DNA of 64,000 nt from Euleptes europaea. Taxonomy: Eukaryota > Chordata > Lepidosauria > Squamata > Sphaerodactylidae. Each line of letters begins with the position of its first letter. Position 1 is the first letter of the stretch. Below, in pieces: positions 12,010-23,130 of this stretch. Below the pieces are notes generated by a model that searched no databases, was not told the DNA's origin, and worked only from the letters and a program-made list of their open reading frames with translations. The stretch covers positions 66,218,064-66,282,063 of the forward strand of contig NC_079316.1 in assembly GCF_029931775.1 (NCBI RefSeq), given 5' to 3'. The position numbers and the translations under genes were made by a program.

Positions 12010-12212
12010 TAGGGTTGTCAACCTCCAGGTGGTGGCTGGAGATCTTCTACTATTACAACTGATCTCTAGGCAACAGAGATCTGTTCGCCTGGAGAAAATG
12101 GCCCCTTTGGAAGGGATACTCCTATGGCATTATACCCCATTGAAGTCTCACCCCAAACCCCTCCCTCTTCAGGCTCCACCCCCATAAATCTCCCAGTATT
12201 TGTCAATCCGGA
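12010..12212 (+). mobile_element. hAT-like MITE, diverged
   Basis: It starts TAGGGTTGTCAACCTCCAGG and keeps the internal GGAGAAAATGGC block. The 3' terminus is decayed (GTCAATCCG). Confidence 0.7.
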
Positions 12213-12357
12213 GATGCAGACTCAAAGTAAAGGGACAGCACCCGTTTTGCTGTGTTTGAAAGGGAGTAAATAAAGGGCCCTTGGCTGCTGCTGCTGAGGG
12301 TGAGTAAAAAGGGGAACACCGTATGATGGGAATCCCTGCCCCCCTGAATTGCTGTAC

Positions 12358-12570
12358 TAGGGTTGCCAGCTCCCAGATGGAAAATACTTGAGAGATTTTT
12401 GGAGTGGAGCCTGAGGAGGGCAGGGTTTGGGGAGGGGAGGGACTTGGGGTATAATGCCATAGAGCCCACCTTCCAAAGTGGCCGTTTTCTCCAGGTGAAC
12501 TGATCTCTGTCACCTGGAGATCAGTTGTAATAGCAGATCTCCATCCACCCCCTGGAGGTTGGCAACCCTG
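12358..12570 (-). mobile_element. hAT-like MITE
   Basis: Reverse-orientation copy with ends TAGGGTTGCCAGC and GGTTGGCAACCCTG. It lies about 150 bp from the previous copy in the opposite direction. Confidence 0.75.
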
Positions 12571-12689
12571 TGTTGAGCACAAGCGTGACAGGTGCCAACT
12601 CACCAATTCTGGGTTATCCCTCCCTGACAGAGAAGAGATGGCTCAGTAAAGGAGGGAAAGATGCCCGGTGCCCACCCAGGGCATGGCAT

Positions 12690-12905
12690 GTTATAGAGGT
12701 TAGAATGTCGGACTAGGAGACTTGGGTTCAAATTCTCTTTCAGCCATGAAGCTCACTGGGTGTCCTAGGGCCATTCACACTCTGTCTTAGTATACCCTAC
12801 CTCACCAGGTTCTTGTAAGGCTAAAATGGAGAAAGAGAGAACAACGTATGCCACCCTGAACTCCTGGGATGAAGGGCAGGACAGGCAGACAAAAACTAAA
12901 TAAGT
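12690..12905 (+). mobile_element. tRNA-derived SINE (family A)
   Basis: Head GTTAGAATGTCGGACTAGG, B-box-like GGGTTCAAATTC, then a body with GGGCCATTCACACTC and a tail near GAACAACGTATGCCACCC. Confidence 0.7.
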
Positions 12906-13997
12906 CAGTGGCCGTTTAATGTGATGGAGGTCACAGCCCCATTTTTTGCACAATAGATTTTAGAAATTGGCTGTTAACTGAATCTGCTCATAGCTGGAGG
13001 TCAGACCGAAGGCACACAAGCACCTGCACGCACACAATGCACGCTGCAACTGTGATGCGAACTAACTCTAGGTGCTTTACTGCGAAACTCTCACCAGCTG
13101 CAATGAAGGGATGACTTTTCCCTTAGTTTCTCAGGCTCCTGCCCTAAGAGTTCTTCGACAATGTTGAATATTTCAGTTGATTAAATCCCAATAATACACA
13201 GTAATCTGTATTTAATTACAAGGGACGTTCATGTCAGGGCTAGGAATCAAGGTTGTCCTAGCAACAGTGAAGGAAAGATCACTTCTGAACGAGGAAACTG
13301 AGTCCGCTTTGCCCTGCGAAGCCGGCCATCCAATAGAAAGCAATAATAGTATTTTATATATTGCAACTGGTGATAAAAACATTTCAGAATTGGATTTGTC
13401 TCACAAAGTGTATTTTAAGTCTCCGGCTTAAAGCTTTGTGATCATTTTTCTTCTGCTTGCTTCTGGCACACTGTAATATTTGGGCGTTAAATGGTTACGG
13501 TCTTGGTTTTGTTATGTTTTCTTTGTTGAATTTATAATGTTTCGGCTCACCTTTTTCCAAAAGGAGCTCAAGGCATCTTACAATAAGTGCTTAGAATAGG
13601 GACAGAAAACAAACTGGGGTGATGTGTTGACAGTAACGAACCCCAGCCAGCCAATAAACAGGATAGCTGTGTTCTGGACCAGTTGAAGCTTCCAAACTAT
13701 TTGCAAAGGCTGCCCCACCCAGAGACCATTACAGTAAGCTGATGGCCAGCATAGGTACCGCTATGGCTAGATCCTGCCCTCTGAGAAAGTTGAACAGCTG
13801 GCAAAGCAGTCAAAGCTGGAAAAGGTGCTACAGGATACAGCGGAGATTTTTGCTTCTCCATCTTTAAGTCTGCCTCTAACTGCACCGCAATCTGTGAATG
13901 TGCTCCTTCAAGGGCAGCGCTGTCCCATCCAGAGAAGGCTGTTTCCCAACACCCCAACCAGTACTCACACTTACCAACAGCACCTCTGGGCGTATTC
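12906..13997. other. Intergenic, nothing recognised
   Basis: No supported gene or repeat family. Confidence 0.35.
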
Positions 13998-14422
13998 CTA
14001 AGGGGGGCACGAATCAGCTTAGGAGCCAACGTGACCCCGTGCCGGCGTAATGCCCATTTATCCCATGATAATGGGCACTAGTGCTGGCACGGGGGGCATT
14101 TCTGCTGGTGCCTGGGCGCCGCGGAGCTGCACCAGCCTTCCCTGCCAGCATAGCCTCCCGCTGGCATCCACCTGCCACAGGTCCTCCAGTCGGAGCCCTG
14201 GAAGGCACCCCCGGGGTGTTCCTGGGGGCCGAGCTGCCTTTAAGGCAGCTTCCTAGCCCCTTTTACCGGGGAATACCCTCTCTCGTGGCAGAGTGGCCAT
14301 GCCACCTTAGGTGGTGTAGCCCTGCTTTCCCCTATGGGGACTTTTCAGCATTATTTTGCTTTTTACCTACAACATTTCTTTCACTCCGCAGTGGCCAGGA
14401 TGCGGAAATACCCCCCCCTTAG
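13998..14422. mobile_element. GC-rich element with CTAAGGGGGG inverted ends
   Basis: The ends CTAAGGGGGG and CCCCCCTTAG are inverted, with TA next to each end as for TA-target DNA transposons. Inside, CCCCGTGCCGGC (14036) pairs with GCTGGCACGGGG (14084) to form a hairpin. Open frames here follow from high GC. Family unknown. Confidence 0.45.
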
Positions 14423-14519
14423 AAATGTGCTGCCCATCTTATTTGAATTGAGCTTCATGTTAATGTGCATACACATGATCTGTTAGAGTTAGTCTTGTCT
14501 GCTCTGACTGACAACAGCT

Positions 14520-14640
14520 CTCCAGGGTGTCAAGTGGAGGTCTTTCGCAGCAACTACTACTTGGTCCTTTTAACTGGAGATGCCTGGGATTGAACCTTCT
14601 GCATGCAAAGCAGATGCTCTACCCCAAATCAGTCTCCCAT
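14520..14640 (-). mobile_element. tRNA-derived SINE fragment
   Basis: Contains TTTAACTGGAGATGCC and GCAGATGCTCTACC, matching the SINE at 1860. Both ends are incomplete. Confidence 0.65.
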
Positions 14641-15677
14641 TTTACTGGCTCTCTTCCAGCCCATTACCACATCCACATATTGGCATCCCATAAGTCCTTT
14701 AAGTGGAGATGTCAGGGACTGAATCCAGAATGACTAAATCTTGCATTCATGCACAAAGCGTGTAAGCTCAGTAAACAAATGCATATATTTCATTTGTATA
14801 TATTAGTTAACGTGGTACAAATACGTAGATGTGATTAACCTTGCCTTAGTGCAGTAACCACTGTAAGATAACCTCCCAGATTTATAGTCTGCATATGGTT
14901 TTCAGACATTACCTGTGTGATGCCAAGAATAATAGTACCTGAACGAGATTTACTCCATCCACAGCACTAAGCAATATTCTGTAGACCGAGATTTTAAGTA
15001 TTTCTGTAACTTTGGATCTCCACTTTTCAGGGGAGGGATGTTTATGGAAAATGTTGGCAAATGTTGCCCCAACCAGGGTCTAGAAATTGGATAGTATGGT
15101 AATGAGCTTCCTCGAGGGTAATTCAGTGACTGGATTTTGCTCACACTCAAGGCGTGCTAGTCACCATATTTGTAGGTCAGGCAGGCATTTTCCCACAAGC
15201 CCCATTGAACCCAGGAGATGTAGAACTGGTGTGACATGCCTTACATAATGCACCATACGGCTGGTGGCTTGCACAAATCTTTGGAATTGTTTTCTTTGAA
15301 GGCACCTCTCTGCATCTGTGTTCTGCTTATGAAAAAGTGATGTGCTGTGTGCATAGTTTGATTCTTCCAGCAGGGGTTCAGCCCTAGACGGTCTTTTGGC
15401 ATAACTCCTTTCTTTCACGTCACCACAGGGAGCCGAGTCCTGAAAGCCCTCTGGGAGATGAGGGACAGCACAGTTGCCATGCCTTGGACCGCCAGCACTG
15501 TTGGGGCTGGTCAGAGAAGTCACAGCAGCTCCCGGCCAGAGGAAGGATGTCGCCTGTCTGCATCTCAGTGGCTGCTGCCATCAGTGCAATCCACAGCTGC
15601 AGAGTCCTAATTCCAGGAATGGTTAGGATTTACTTGGGCTGAAGTTAACTGGAGGATGCAACTACAATGTTATATAG
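14641..15677. other. Intergenic, nothing recognised
   Basis: A 120-codon minus-strand frame at 15161-15523 has no recognisable domain and no supporting context. Confidence 0.35.
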
Positions 15678-15876
15678 CAGTGGTTTTCATCCTGGGGTAC
15701 ATGTACCCCGCAGGGGTAAAAACCAGGTCATTTAGGGGTATGTGAAAAAAATTGAATAAAGGCATTTGAAATAACAGCAACTCTATTAATTACAAACGTT
15801 TTGGTAATGTAAGGGGTACAGTTTATGGAAACAGGCTGCCAAGGGGGACGCAAGTGAAAAAAGGTTGGCAGGCACT
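15678..15876 (+). mobile_element. hAT-like element, CAGTGGTT termini
   Basis: It begins CAGTGGTTTTCATCC and ends GGTTGGCAGGCACTG. The 8-bp near-duplication TTATATAG (15670-15677) and TAATATAG (15877-15884) flanks it. It is non-coding. Confidence 0.8.
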
Positions 15877-15924
15877 GTAATATAGTGCAGCAGAGTTATG
15901 AATTTGGCTCTCTGATTCTGTGGA

Positions 15925-16328
15925 TGTGGTGATGAAGCTGCAGGGTGAGAGATTCAAAACAGGTGAAAGGGAGTATTTCTTCATGCAATGAATGCATAGT
16001 TAAATTGTGGAACTCTCTGCCCCAGGATGTGGTGATGGCTGCCAACTTAGAAGGCTTTAAGAGGGGAGTAGATATGTTCATGGAGGAGAGGGGTATTCAT
16101 AGCTGCTAGTAAAAATGGATACTAGTCATGATGCATACAAATTCTCTCCAGGATCACAGGAGCATGCCTATTATCTTAGGTGCTGTGGAACACAGGCAGG
16201 ATGGTGCTGCTGCAGTCGTCTTGTTTGGGGGCTTCCTAGAGGCACCTGGTTGTCCACTGTGTGAACAGACTGCTGGACTTGATGGACCTTGGTCTGATCC
16301 AATATGGTCTTTCTTATGTTCTTATGTC
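15925..16328 (+). mobile_element. CR1 LINE 3' end
   Basis: The sequence carries the reptile CR1 3' region (GTGGAACTCTCTGCCCCAGG, CTTGATGGACCTTGGTCTG) and stops at TTCTTATGTTCTTATG. Other copies run in the opposite direction at 25975 and 57963. Confidence 0.85.
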
Positions 16329-17552
16329 CTCTCTCACCCACCAATAACTTAATAGCCTCTGTGTATCTTTGTGGAGAACTGCAGAGACCCAACACAAGCA
16401 GCGAGAGCAATGGTAACATATTTTTTAAAAATTCAGCCATCATGTCCAGATGGGCTCCCAATATTTTTAGCTACACAGTATTTCATAAGCAATCTGAAGG
16501 AAGAGTGTTCCCACCTGGGTCACGCCCTCTTGTAAGTAACCTGCTGCAAACATCATGTTGAGGCCAAGATTGGGTGACAATGTCTTTATGGTGTCTTCAC
16601 ACCAAAATAGCGATTGTCATCTTGTGTTCTTAGGTGCTGAGAGACAGCTCACTTGGCTGAGATGAAAAAGAGGAATAGGTTGTGTCATCCACATTGTGAT
16701 GACAGTCCACTCAAAAATATCCCCCATGACCTCTCTGAATGGTTTCATATTAAATAGGTTGGGGGCAGAATGGCATCCTGGGGAATGCCAGAGGAGTAAG
16801 TCCCATGAAGAAGTGTTTCCGACTTCAATAATCTACTTTCATTCCTACTCAAACCTTGGTTGTAATAAATAGGACTCTTGACATGGAGTGAGTAGAAAAC
16901 AAAAGCCATGCTTGAAGCAAAGCACATTTAAAAACCTCTTAATCCACTTTCACTCCTGCCTGAAAGGGTACTTAAAATAAGGAGGCAGCAGATATGCGCA
17001 TACTCCTTTTTAAAATAAGAGCAATTAATTCCACTTCTGAATTGCTTGTTCGTTACACTATCACCATAAAGGACTGCTCTTCACTGCTGCATTTATCAGA
17101 AAGGATGGCCTCCCGTCCGTTCCCCACGGATCTTGTTTACAGTTTAGGAGCAATGTGATTCATAAAGGAATCAGCCCTTTTTGGTTCCCTCTTCCACCTG
17201 CACCTCAGTTTACAGTGCAACCCCTAGCAGAGTTACGCCACTATAAGCCTATTGAATTCAATGGAAGGGTGTCACTGTGTTCAGGATTGCCCTTTTAATC
17301 TTCCACATGGAAAAACAGTAGCAGGAAGATGTTGTTCTACAGAGCTTGAAAACAAAACAGAAATCTGGCACTCGTTTTTGAATAAAGATGAATCCAGTGC
17401 TATTCATGTGTTTTCATCTGAGGAGGAATTAAACTGTTCTTTATGTGTGAAGGCAGGCAGGATGTTTAAGGAAAAGGGAAAAAAGGAAGATGGAAATATA
17501 GGTATAACAGATGCAGGGAACTATAATGCTGGTGAGAGACAGTGGGTATAGA
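16329..17552. other. Intergenic; one short palindromic repeat
   Basis: At 17210-17296 a short element of the CAGTGCAAC...AGGATTGC type is seen (CCTATTGAATTCAATGG core). Otherwise nothing is supported. Confidence 0.4.
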
Positions 17553-17843
17553 TCCCAGCATGGTGTAGTGGTTAAGAGCAGTAGTCTCTAATCTGGAGAT
17601 CCGGGTTTGATTCCCCACTCTTCCACATGAGAGGCAGACACATGAGAGGCAGTGTAGTGAACCGGGTTGGTTTTCCCACTCCTACACATGAAGCCAGCTG
17701 GATGACCATGGGCTAGTCACAGCTGTCTCAGTCCCACCTACCTCACAGGGTGTCTGTGTGGGAAAGGGAAGGTGATTATAAGCCGGTTTGATTCTTCCTT
17801 AAGTGGTAGAGAAAGTCCGCATATAAAAACCATCTCTTCTTCT
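17553..17843 (+). mobile_element. tRNA-derived SINE (family B)
   Basis: Head CATGGTGTAGTGGTTAAGAG, B-box-like GGGTTTGATTCCC, body GGGCTAGTCACAGC and tail AAAAACCATCTCTTCTTCT. Confidence 0.8.
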
Positions 17844-18767
17844 AATGCTTAATCAAGGTGGGAAGAACCTTTAACATATAGGTGGGTAGTAAGGGAGAAA
17901 GACTGTGTGTCTGTACATGCTTCAAGGGGAGCTGCAGAATAATCCGTAGGAGCCACGGCCATGCACAAGAACTGCCATTATCTCATGTAATCTGTGAATG
18001 GTAAGGAGACCTCTCTTCAGCTAATGTAATATTGTTGTTTTTCTTGTGACATTTCACAAGAAAATGCTTGTGATCCACAGGCAAACAGTGTGTCAGTGTG
18101 TATCCACACATTGGATGCCCATTTGCTCAAAGGCCCAGATGTTGCCTATGAGGGCAGGGCCTAGCCATAGAAGCCCGCCAGGCCTACCAAGATCCCAAGG
18201 GCATGTGCCTTGGCTCCGTGACTGTCTAGGAGAGGGAGACGTTGCCTGAATGGAAGACGCCAACAGCTCAGCAGAAGGGTGAGAATGCCACCTGTATACC
18301 AAAGGCTATGATCAAGAGCTTTCTGAGCACCATCACAGGCAAAATCGTAGAAGCACAAAAGAAGTTAAAATAGAAGGGGAAAAATAGTAGTGTCAATCAA
18401 CTAACAGTTGTTTGATGTGCTGTTGTTAAATCTGTCCAGCATCTGAAGGTGGGGGGATTCTTAACAATTATATAACAGGCAGAGATCAACAAGTGATGTT
18501 TTTTTTTTCTATCCCTGCATCGCTACACTATGAAGATTTCTGTAAGTTGAAGAAACACACACAACAGGGAAAACCCTAAATTGCTGTACAGGTGCTCCAC
18601 TACTGCTACCCTCTCTACTCTGTTCCTGTTATGACTCAAAACGAGCTGTGGTAAAACAATAGTGCATGATGCCTACCCCCAGATGCATGAGGGCTTCTGT
18701 TTTAAGTTACTCCGTTGCAAGAAAAAAAAAAACCCACGGTGTATATACGTGTGAGTGGACACTCTTG
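17844..18767. other. Intergenic, nothing recognised
   Basis: No gene or repeat family assigned. Confidence 0.35.
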
Positions 18768-19411
18768 GGCCATTTACGCATGGGAGGTTTTGCCTTGGAT
18801 TTGGTGCTCCCTCGAGGCACGTTTTTGCCATCCGAATTCTCAAAACTCTGCATGGGGGCTTATCTTTGGCCATTTACGCATGGGAGGTTTTGCCTTGGAC
18901 TTGCCACTCTTTAGATGCACCCCCCCATCCATATTCTCAAAACTCAACAATAAGCTCCCATGCAGAGTTTTGAGAATTCGGATGGGGAAAACGTGCATCG
19001 AGAGAGTGGCAAAACCTCCCATGCATAAAGGGCCTTAGAGTTTTGAGAATTCGGATGGGGTGGGGGGAAATCTGCACCTAGAGCACTGGTTCCCAACCAG
19101 GGGTCCATGGACACCCAGGGATCTGCGAGAACTAAATTAAGGTCCGCAAAACAAAGTTCTAAACCCATAATAAATTAATATTTTCAATTAAAAGTTCTCT
19201 ATTATAAAAAATATATATATTCAAATATTATTCTAAGTTTAATATTTAACTAACAGTTATGATTAAAGTTTATTTTCAAATTCTCGGAATTTTTATTTTG
19301 AACCTTGGGGTCCCTGCACCGAACAAAAAAGTCCTAGTGGTCCCTGGTCAAAAAAAGGTTGGGAACCACTGAGTCCTAGAGAGAGGCAAAAGCTCCCAAG
19401 CATAAATCGCC
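18768..19411. mobile_element. Nested inverted-repeat DNA elements upstream of NANOS1
   Basis: The end motif GGCCATTTACGCATGGGAGG occurs at 18769 and 18869. Its inverse occurs at 19004-19034 and, diverged, at 19384-19409. This reads as an inner 166-bp element (18868-19033) within an outer one, which also holds a hAT-like element at 19084. The GGCC-type ends resemble PIF/Harbinger termini, but I could not define the target duplication. Confidence 0.6.
19084..19373. mobile_element. hAT-like element inserted in the outer element
   Basis: The ends CACTGGTTCCCAACC and GGTTGGGAACCACTG are inverted. ACCTAGAG (19076-19083) and TCCTAGAG (19374-19381) make a likely 8-bp target duplication. The AT-rich interior has no coding capacity. 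Confidence 0.75.
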
Positions 19412-19569
19412 TCGACCTTATTTGGGTAGCCTTACGAAGGGGGTACGGTGTTCCGCGGTCCGAACCCCCCCATCCTCGGACCTCTTACCTGCTTCAGATC
19501 AAAGCCCCAGCAACCCACCCCGTGCGTGGCCAGCTGCAAGAGATGAAAGGGGGCTACAACCCCCCCCGG

Positions 19570-19670
19570 CCAATCAGAAGCGCCCGTCGCGGTCGGCCCG
19601 CTTTGGCCGGCGGCCAATTAGAGCGCGGCCCTTAGGCTGCGCCTCCCCCCCCCCGGGCCGCCCCGCCCCC
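19570..19670 (+). promoter_or_regulatory. NANOS1: Likely NANOS1 core promoter: two CCAAT boxes and a GC box
   Basis: CCAAT occurs at 19570-19574 (CCAATCAG) and again at 19614-19618. An Sp1-like CCCCGCCCCC lies at 19661-19670. No TATA box is evident. Assignment as promoter elements is inference from position inside the CpG island and 180-280 bp upstream of the chosen start codon. Confidence 0.5.
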
Positions 19671-19846
19671 TCGGAATGTCTCTATTTCAGCAGCTGCCAG
19701 CACTAAAGGGCCGGCAGAGGAGGAGTTGCCGGCTGGTCCCGGGGAGGCTCGCCTGCAAGAGCGAGGGTTGCACCGGGGAAGGGATCGGGGGGTTCCTTCC
19801 CCTCTACGCCCCCTTTGCTGCTGCTTCTTCTTCGTTCCCCACCCCG

Positions 19847-20677
19847 ATGGAGGCTTTCCACCCCGGCAAGCTGGAGAAGCACCCCCACCACCCCCCCGCG
19901 CCGGCGGAGTTTTTGCAAGGGGCCGGCCGCTGCAGCGCGAAGGGCCACGGCGTGTGCGGGAACGCCTTCAGCTCGTGGAACGACTACCTGGGGCTGGCCA
20001 CGCTCATCACCAAGGCGGTGGGGCACGAGAAGGGCTTCCGCACCGGGCCCTCCTCGGTGGTGGTGGCCGCCACCGTGCAGCAGGTCCAGGCGGCGGAGGA
20101 AGGGGAGGACGAAGAGGACGACGACGAAGAGGAGGAGGAGGAGGAAGAAGACGACGCGGGGACCCCTTATTTCGAAAGCCCCCTGGACCTGCACGACTTG
20201 GGCTTGTGCAACCACCACCACCACCTGAGCCCCGGCGAGAGCCTGCTGGAGGAGCGCTTCGCCGACTTCAGCCCCTTCTCCGGCCGCTCCGGGCCGGCCT
20301 CGGTGGTGTTCAACTGCTCCCCGGAGCACCTGGAGCGGGACCGCTCGCCCCACGCCTGGGGGGGCCGCCTGGGGGCCGACGGCCGGCTGCAGCCCCCCGC
20401 GAAAGGCGGCGCGCGGCTCCTGAAGCCGGAGCTGCCCGTGTGCGTCTTCTGCAGGAACAACAAGGAGGCCGTGGCCCTCTACACCACCCACATCCTCAAG
20501 GGGCCCGACGGGCGGGTGCTGTGCCCGGTGCTGCGGCGCTACACGTGTCCCCTGTGCGGGGCCAGCGGGGACAACGCGCACACGATCAAGTACTGCCCCT
20601 TGTCCAAAGTGCACGGCGGCGCCCCCAAACAGCCGCTCAAGAACTCCAGGCACATCCTGGGCAAGAAGCTCCGCTAG
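19847..20677 (+). CDS. NANOS1: Nanos homolog 1, RNA-binding translational repressor
   Basis: Single-exon gene of 276 codons. Nanos proteins act with Pumilio in the germ-cell cytoplasm to repress and destabilise mRNAs through CCR4-NOT. Visible parts: the CNOT1-binding motif FSSWNDYLGLATLITKAV at residues 41-58; an acidic run at about 84-103; and the C-terminal Nanos zinc finger. Its two CCHC modules are C199, C202, H215, C226 and C234, C237, H245, C250, followed by the conserved C-terminus GKKLR. The finger is nearly identical to human NANOS1 as I recall it; the middle is diverged and lacks the human poly-Ala and Ser runs. I chose this ATG (CCCCGATGG) because MEAF matches the human start. The frame stays open 57 codons upstream to an ATG at 19676, so a longer form is possible. 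Convergent with EIF3A, as in human. Confidence 0.95.
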   Translation: MEAFHPGKLEKHPHHPPAPAEFLQGAGRCSAKGHGVCGNAFSSWNDYLGLATLITKAVGHEKGFRTGPSSVVVAATVQQVQAAEEGEDEEDDDEEEEEEEEDDAGTPYFESPLDLHDLGLCNHHHHLSPGESLLEERFADFSPFSGRSGPASVVFNCSPEHLERDRSPHAWGGRLGADGRLQPPAKGGARLLKPELPVCVFCRNNKEAVALYTTHILKGPDGRVLCPVLRRYTCPLCGASGDNAHTIKYCPLSKVHGGAPKQPLKNSRHILGKKLR

Positions 20678-22810
20678 GGGGCGCTGCTGGGGGGGGGCCG
20701 GGGGCGGATTTGGCGCGGCTTGCGGACGCATCGGAGCCCCCCACCCCCCAAAAGGAGATCTGGTCTCTTGATTGTGGGGTGGGTCGGTGGGTGCTGAGCG
20801 CGTGCGCCCTCTTCAGGAAAGAGAAAAAGACCTTCCCCCCCCCTTGGGAGTTTTTGGTTTTTTTTAAATAAATCTTTAATCGAATGAGGTCTCTTTAACA
20901 CTTAATCTATTTAAAAACTTGGAGACGGTAGAATGTACAGAGAAAAAAAATGCTCTTGGTTTACGCATCGAATAATCGAGTATAGTTTCTAGTTTGTATA
21001 CATGGTCGCCAGAGAGAATCTGGTCCCTGAATTTAACGCTATACGAATTATACAAGTTTTAGAAGTCCTGTATTTGTTTACTGTAAATGAATATCTAATT
21101 TTTAAATGGAATTGAGCGATCTTCGGCGGAGGTGGCTTTCTTGAACATTCATCATGGGCTGGAAAGGGAGCCTGTCCCTTGGAGAGAGCTGCCACACAAC
21201 CTGAAGAGAGACCATTAAGCTGTTCGACATGGCAGCTAACATACACATGACCAAAATGAAGATTTTTAGGTAATTTCTTTTTAAGAGGCAAGGCTGAAAG
21301 CCTGCCGAGGGGAAACTCAATGTATTGGACTGTTGTTTTGTTTCTGTTGCTGTCTTTACTGTTTGTCTGTAAGCAATATTGGTTGTAAGAGTTGGAACTG
21401 GAGGTTACAGTTTGTTGGGGGATGGGAATTTCCTATGGCTTAGATCCGCTTTTAATTTCCCCCCCCTCCCATGTTTTACTTGGAGTGTATGTTTCCTCTG
21501 TTGGTTCACCATTGCAAAATGAGTTTTCCCAGTGCCACCACTGCTTTTCTTTTAAATGCTGATTCTCTCCCTGTGGCTCAGCTGAGGATACTTTTGTCAA
21601 ACTGTTAAGATATGCAGTGGAAGTAAAGATGTTGCAGAGATCTGACCGCAGTCTGTTCTTTCCTCCCTGTAGCCTCTGCTCTCTTACAATGGTAAAATGT
21701 CAAGGGCCCTGGAGGTGAGAGCAGCCCCCTTCAGAGAAAAGGGCTGTTGAACTGCGCTTTCTTCTATAAAAGCAAAGAATAGTCTTGATTCAGAGTAGAG
21801 ATGTCTGAGCTGAAAATTCTTTCACTTCTGTTATGGTAATACGGTGGAAGAAAATACCGTCTGCCTGATCTTAAAGGAAATAGTTGCACTAGCTCTTCTG
21901 TGTGAGTTTTTTTTGGGGGGGGGAGGATAACGCAGGCGGGCATGTATATTGTATACACTTAAGCGCATGTTTCAAGTAATCATTGATGCATGTAACATTG
22001 TAGCTAACTGGTAATGGAGGTGAGTGATGATGGGCCGAAGTGATACCAGAGGGTGGGTAGTAACGGGGAGAGGCTGCATGGTTTGCTGGCCATTGCCTAA
22101 CAACTATGGGAAAATTGTAGGGGGGGGGTACAGAATTGAGTGGGATGGAGTTATTCATGCAGTTCAGGAGATAAGAGCCAGTGTGATGAAGGAACTCAGT
22201 GGTACTAGTCCTTAAGATACTAGAGGGAACCCTTCTGCAATCAGGGTGTTTTTTTATTTTTTAACCTTCGTGATTTGGAGTAATGGTTGCTTCCTGTTGC
22301 CTTCTAGCAACAGCAATGCTCTGTGTTCCGACACAACACATCCTGGTATGGAGAAACCTGTATACTGGCATGTGTCCCTATGCTGATTACATGCGTGTGC
22401 AGCAGTAGCCAAGAGTGTACACTTGTATCAGACTAGGTTGTAGCAGGCTGTTTAGCTTTATGCTAGGGCAACCTAAAAATGCTGTCTCAAGACAATACTA
22501 GCAGTTAACCACATTCTTTTGAGTGGAGGTCTGATGTTCAGGGTACTTTAATGAGTTTATTTGCAGTGTGTTTAGGGGTGTTGATGCATCAGTTCTACAG
22601 CCTACGCCCCCCCGGTGGGAGAGACACATGCACACAGAGCAACCCACGCCCCCAACTATCTGAGCCAATGAATGTTCTCTCCACCCTCCAATTCAGAAAG
22701 ATTAAGTCATCCTTCAAAATAGATTTTGTTAACCTCATCAGTATGCCATTGTGGGCACGTATCGCAAGAATATCTGTACTGTTGCATAGAAGTAGCATGA
22801 CTAGAATAAA
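20678..22810 (+). other. NANOS1: Probable NANOS1 3'UTR
   Basis: Unique AT-rich sequence without recognised repeats follows the stop codon. AATAAA occurs at 20867-20872 and again at 22805-22810. Human NANOS1 has a multi-kilobase 3'UTR, so the distal site is plausible. Which site is used cannot be told from sequence. Confidence 0.5.
20867..20872 (+). promoter_or_regulatory. NANOS1: AATAAA polyadenylation signal, proximal
   Basis: A canonical hexamer 190 bp after the NANOS1 stop codon. It is a candidate for a short 3'UTR isoform. Confidence 0.45.
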
Positions 22811-22920
22811 ATTTAGTATTTTTAAGGCAATGACCTTTGGGGAACAGGAAGCTGTTAGGTTGAAGTGTGTTCCTGTAGTTACTTGGAAGCAAATTTCACT
22901 GTCAGTGAGGGTTGTTAGTG

Positions 22921-23130
22921 GAAAGTGTTGCCGAGTTGCAGCTGACTTATGGTGATCCCATAAAGTTTTTCAAGGCAAAAGATGTTCAGAGGTGGTTTGC
23001 CATTGCCTGCATCTGCGTTGCGACCCTGGACTTTCTTGGTGGTCTCCCTTCCAAATACTAACCAGGCTGACTCTGCTTAGCTTCTGATGTCTGGCAAAAT
23101 CAGGCTAGCCTGGGCTATCCAGGCCAGGGT
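22921..23130 (-). mobile_element. 5S rRNA-derived SINE
   Basis: The body GTTGCAGCTGACTTATGG is followed by TCTCCCTTCCAAATACTAAC and GCTTAGCTTCTGATG, the complement of 5S rRNA. Confidence 0.8.

Larger units (their letters stand above)
19430..20760. promoter_or_regulatory. NANOS1: CpG island over the NANOS1 promoter and CDS
   Basis: GC and CpG density rise sharply at about 19430 and fall after about 20760, in contrast to the AT-rich flanks. The island covers the promoter and the whole coding region. Confidence 0.8.

Noticed and set aside
14014-14422. Overlapping GC-rich frames that could suggest a gene
   Set aside because: They lie within an inverted-end element and show no domain or conserved start.
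15161-15523. 120-codon minus-strand frame
   Set aside because: No recognisable domain, no promoter or splice context; length is compatible with chance in 64 kb.
19703-20731. 342-codon minus-strand frame and 381-codon shifted plus frame over NANOS1
   Set aside because: Shadows of a GC-rich coding exon. Only the 19847-20677 frame carries the Nanos zinc finger and CNOT1-binding motif.
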